DNA from: Amblyornis subalaris
Lineage: Eukaryota > Chordata > Aves > Passeriformes > Ptilonorhynchidae
Length of the DNA: 64,000 nucleotides
Assembly (NCBI GenBank): GCA_018881555.1
Contig: JACAXG010000071.1
Span: 1,400,464-1,464,463, forward strand
Direction: 5' to 3'
Shown: one piece after another, positions 60,738 to 64,000 of the stretch
How positions within the stretch are numbered: the first letter of the stretch is position 1
Layout of the letters: each line of letters begins with the position of its first letter
The notes under the pieces: generated by a model
Told to the model about the DNA's origin: nothing
What the model saw: the letters and a program-made list of their open reading frames with translations, nothing else
Database searches by the model: none
Made by a program: the position numbers and the translations under genes

Positions 60738-63700
60738 CAGTGGATGGTGGGAGCTCAGCTNGGGCCTAGTGCAAGCTGGAACCACTCCACAGGCTTTACA
60801 TCAGCACTGGATTTGGTCTCAAAGGGCCACATTGTTTTGTTTTCCCACCTACCCTTTGCAATTTAACAGTGAATTTGATGCATACNGGGATCTCTGGGAA
60901 GAGAAGGGCTGGTGATGCTATTTCTAAGAGGACTGGGACAACTCAGTTTCAGAGTTTCTTATCTCTTTCTGTCTAGCAGAGTATATATTTTCTTTCTCTG
61001 ATACATGAATTAACTAATCCATAATTATTCCCGTCCTGAGCAGTTTCCACTTTCTGTGGAAATGCCTATTTGTGCTAGTGTGTGNATCACCCCTTACTTT
61101 ATTCTATTTTAAGATTCAGCTTCCCCAAATCAAACTGCACTCTGGTTTGCAGGTCCTTTATAGAACTTTCTGTGTTCTTTTAAATTTTAAAATCTTCCTG
61201 TTGAGGGCAAACCCCCTCAGCTGAGTCAAAGCTGTTTCGGTTTTGTGGCACAAGCCTGAGGATGGCAATTGGTACTGAAATCAAGGCCTGAATTCAGCAG
61301 GTGAGGCTGTGGAGTTCCCTGGATATATCGTGTGTATATTCAGGCCTCAGTTTTCAAAGCATCCAGGCAGAATTCCCTGAGAGCTGTCTCAGGTGTGCAG
61401 TTCCAGCACAGGCACCAAGTGCCTGGAAATCTGTTCACCNTAACACTTGTGTCCTCCCTCACCAGGCATTGTAATGAGCTAATTGATGTTTCAGTCTCAC
61501 AGGGTTCGAGTGTAAGAGAGAGCCTTCACCCTGTGTCCTGATTAAAAAAAAAATTTAAAAAGAAGCAAATGAGCTACAAGGAATTACGTGGATCGGGTCT
61601 TATCCAGAGGCTCTGGAAAGGCAGCTCCAGAGGCAGCCATGGGCTGGTTGCCCACCTCTTGGTCAGTGAGGGCGTGTGGGCAGCTGGCTCTGGGGGTATT
61701 TCCTCAGCTCTTCCGTGTGTGTGGAGATCCTGAGGTGACAATGAGGTGAAAGCACGAGCTCTGGTTCATAGCAATCACTCATTTCAGTTGTGTTCCCCTT
61801 CCAGAGGTGTTGAGGAGCTGGGTTTGGATGGCTGCTGTGGAACAGGCTGCTTGGTGAGGCCTGGCTGGGTGCTGGGAGCTTGGCAGAATGCAAAAGAAAG
61901 GCACAACTCATCCCCCAGAGTAGAGAAAGGGAGAGGATTCACAGAGGATGAAGTCTTCTGNAGTAGTAATTGGATTAAAAATGGGATGTCATTTCTTTTT
62001 GAGGGTGAGGAGGGAGGAGCAATCACNATGGAAACACGAGTGCAGGAAAAGATGATGTTTTGGTCAGTGGCAATGGGCCAGATGGAACATCCACGAGGAA
62101 TGACCAGCACTTGATGTTCAATTCCCTTGCTTTCAACCCTGCCCTGAAGGACTCTGTCACCGTGACTAAAACCCCACTTTGGTGGCTAAAGGAGTTGGTG
62201 GCATCAGCTGAGCAGAGGCTCTGGTGTTGTGTCCTAGAGAAATCCANGGATTCTGGTGTCTCTTCTATTCCCATGTCGTATTTCTTGGATCCTTTCTGGG
62301 TGAAGCACTGCGATGATCTTGAGAGAAATGCAGCAATTTTGCTTCTGAAAGGTCCACGCTGACAAGNCTGAGCTTAAGGGCTGAGCCTGGGTCAGTTTTA
62401 AGCTTAGCCTCTGGCTTTGGCTGGCTCGGTTAATCCTTTGGGGAGGGTTTCAGCCATGCACCAATAGTGCCAATAGTGCCCACTAAATTCAGCTTTATTG
62501 GCTGAATTATTTCTGATGCCACGAGAACACCACTCAAAAGTGACCTTCGTAGTTGATCTGGTTCTAATTATAATCCAAGTAGTTTTAAACATTCATTTAA
62601 ATGTCTTCTTAATTGCAACCTAATTTCTTCAATTGTAGCCCATTCATCAGTTGTTAATCATTTTTTAATTGTGTGGAAAGTTTGAAGGGTTAGTAACAAG
62701 TCATTTGTTAGCTAGAGGTCATGAAAAGGGTTATAAAAATTGCTTGGCTAATTTTGAATAATAAATTAACAAATGGATGTGTTCCCAAATTTTAAGGTAT
62801 TTCAATATTTGCAATATTTGCAATAATGCAAAATTATTACAGGTCAGGAAGGATGGATTGTGTTTCTTGTACAAATATGGATTTTGGATGCGTGTTGTAA
62901 GTGAAACTCTGTTGCCCTTGCTTCTCAGGAAAACAGTGAATGACAAAACGAACGTTTTTAAATGATGGTTTAATTAGAATTGGATGGAAGTGGCTATGAG
63001 AACTCTGATTGTAATCTTTTAAGGCATGCACGTTATGTGAAAGAAACAATGGGGAAAGAAAACCAGTGCCTCTTTCAAGGTATATTTTTTTTAAATAACA
63101 TCTCTTGACTGTTTCTAATAAGACCAGCTGTGAGCAGGAGTCAGTGGAAGAAGAAAGGATGTGAAGCTGAAATGAAACAGTGTTTGGGATCACATTCGTC
63201 ACATCCGCGCGTTCGGATCTGGTGTTTCAGTTCATGCCTGCCTTGGTCTCCTTCACAGGGATGACCTTGTTCTTCACTTCAGGCTCATTCCAGCAGGGAA
63301 TCTGGGAACTGGGAGCTGCTAGGGGTGTTTTCTTACAGAAAATCAGAGACTCTCTGCACCTTGGTAGTGTTAGGCTGAGATTCGAGGTGATACAAAGCCC
63401 CGGCTGGAATAAATGTCTCATCAGTTCCCTCTGTTTGGATACAGGATCGTGGTGTCAGTCTGAGCACTGGGGATCTGGGAAAATCCCTGCCACGTTGTAA
63501 AAAAATTTACAGGAGTAACAAGAGTCTGAACTGTGCTGAAGTAATCCCGAGAGCATCTCATTCCTCACATGGCAACAGTTGAAAACAAAATTTCTCTGTA
63601 CCTTCCACACGCTGAAAATAGGCAGAGTGCTGGCTACAACTGGTTTTATTTTCCTACAAGAGGTGGTGTAGCAGGGAAAGACAACATNCTGCACAATGAG

Positions 63701-64000
63701 ACAGCCTTGCTAGGAATTTGGTCTTATAAAAAGTAGAGGGATTCCTCACTCTTCCTCCTCTCCTAAATACTGACATTCCCCAAATCATGACGTTTTCACA
63801 AATGGGCTGTTCTGTACAGATGAAATTTTCCATTTATTTTTGTAGTCATCCTACTTCACTTCTCAGCTTAATATTTTGTAACTTTNGCTCCTGGTAAGAA
63901 ATCCCACCTTCCTCTGCTCTTGCAGTGGCCTCAGAGACATCTGGGAGGTGATTTAGTGCCGAGTTTCTCTCAGAAGGTCCCTGCATTCAGCTGTAATTTA
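60738..64000. other. Gene-free DNA, small tandem words only
   Basis: Short repeats include CAATAGTGC twice at 62462-62479 and CAATATTTG two and a half times at 62803-62825. Overlapping frames on both strands (61746-62114, 62060-62362, 63180-63500 and others) contain N bases and show no domain. No CR1 tail or RNA gene is recognised to the window end. Confidence 0.6.

Noticed and set aside
1..64000. CRISPR array, phage, integron or other prokaryotic system
   Set aside because: No spaced direct repeats of suitable length, no bacterial gene organisation, and the repeats are avian.

Overview
The window looks like nuclear DNA from a bird, most likely a songbird. The main evidence is the interspersed repeats. 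Several copies of the 3' end of the avian CR1 LINE occur on both strands, recognisable by the 'gtcccttccagctcaggatattc…gattct' tail or its complement 'catagaatgag…gggtttgaaggga'. There are no Alu, L1 or other mammalian young repeats, and repeat density is low. A few very old amniote repeats survive (MIR-type SINE, an old CR1/L3-like LINE, a decayed palindromic MITE-like element). Many isolated single N bases interrupt otherwise continuous sequence, which is typical of a draft consensus.

I could not support any protein-coding gene, rRNA, tRNA, known microRNA, CRISPR array or bacterial-style operon. The longest open frames are under 190 codons. They lack recognisable domains, are often interrupted by N, overlap each other on both strands, and the one at 53.9-54.4 kb lies mostly within a CR1 copy. 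The window is therefore best read as intergenic or long-intron DNA (a 'gene desert').

Layout. 0-3.6 kb: unremarkable, with one short CR1 tail. 3.6-4.1 kb: a CpG-dense block, the best promoter/enhancer candidate in the first half. 9.0-9.3 kb: a long purine-rich tract. 10.8-11.1, 15.2-15.4 and 20.7 kb: blocks with clustered homeodomain-type sites. 18.5-19.1 kb: a 29-bp tandem duplication and an AT-rich block with a long-spaced inverted repeat. 22.8-23.0 kb: a CpG-rich block with a perfect CRE and a CTCF-like site. 27.7-28.3 kb: a CpG-retaining block with a TATA-like box and hairpin. 32.0-32.6 kb: a GC-rich block with several GATA-type sites and a G-quadruplex motif. 33.7, 37.2, 53.8-54.2 and 59.0-59.5 kb: CR1 copies. 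36.1-36.4 kb: a second AT-rich block. 37.9-40.1 kb: homeodomain/POU-site-rich candidate conserved DNA. 42.2-42.5 kb: a compact CpG island. 44.0, 47.3, 51.6 and 58.4 kb: ancient repeat relics. 60.65 kb: three diverged ~30-bp tandem units.

No genes are seen to work together. If the window has a function it is probably cis-regulation of a developmental gene outside it. That is inference from motif clusters and preserved CpGs and would need cross-species alignment. I found no convincing new biological system here.
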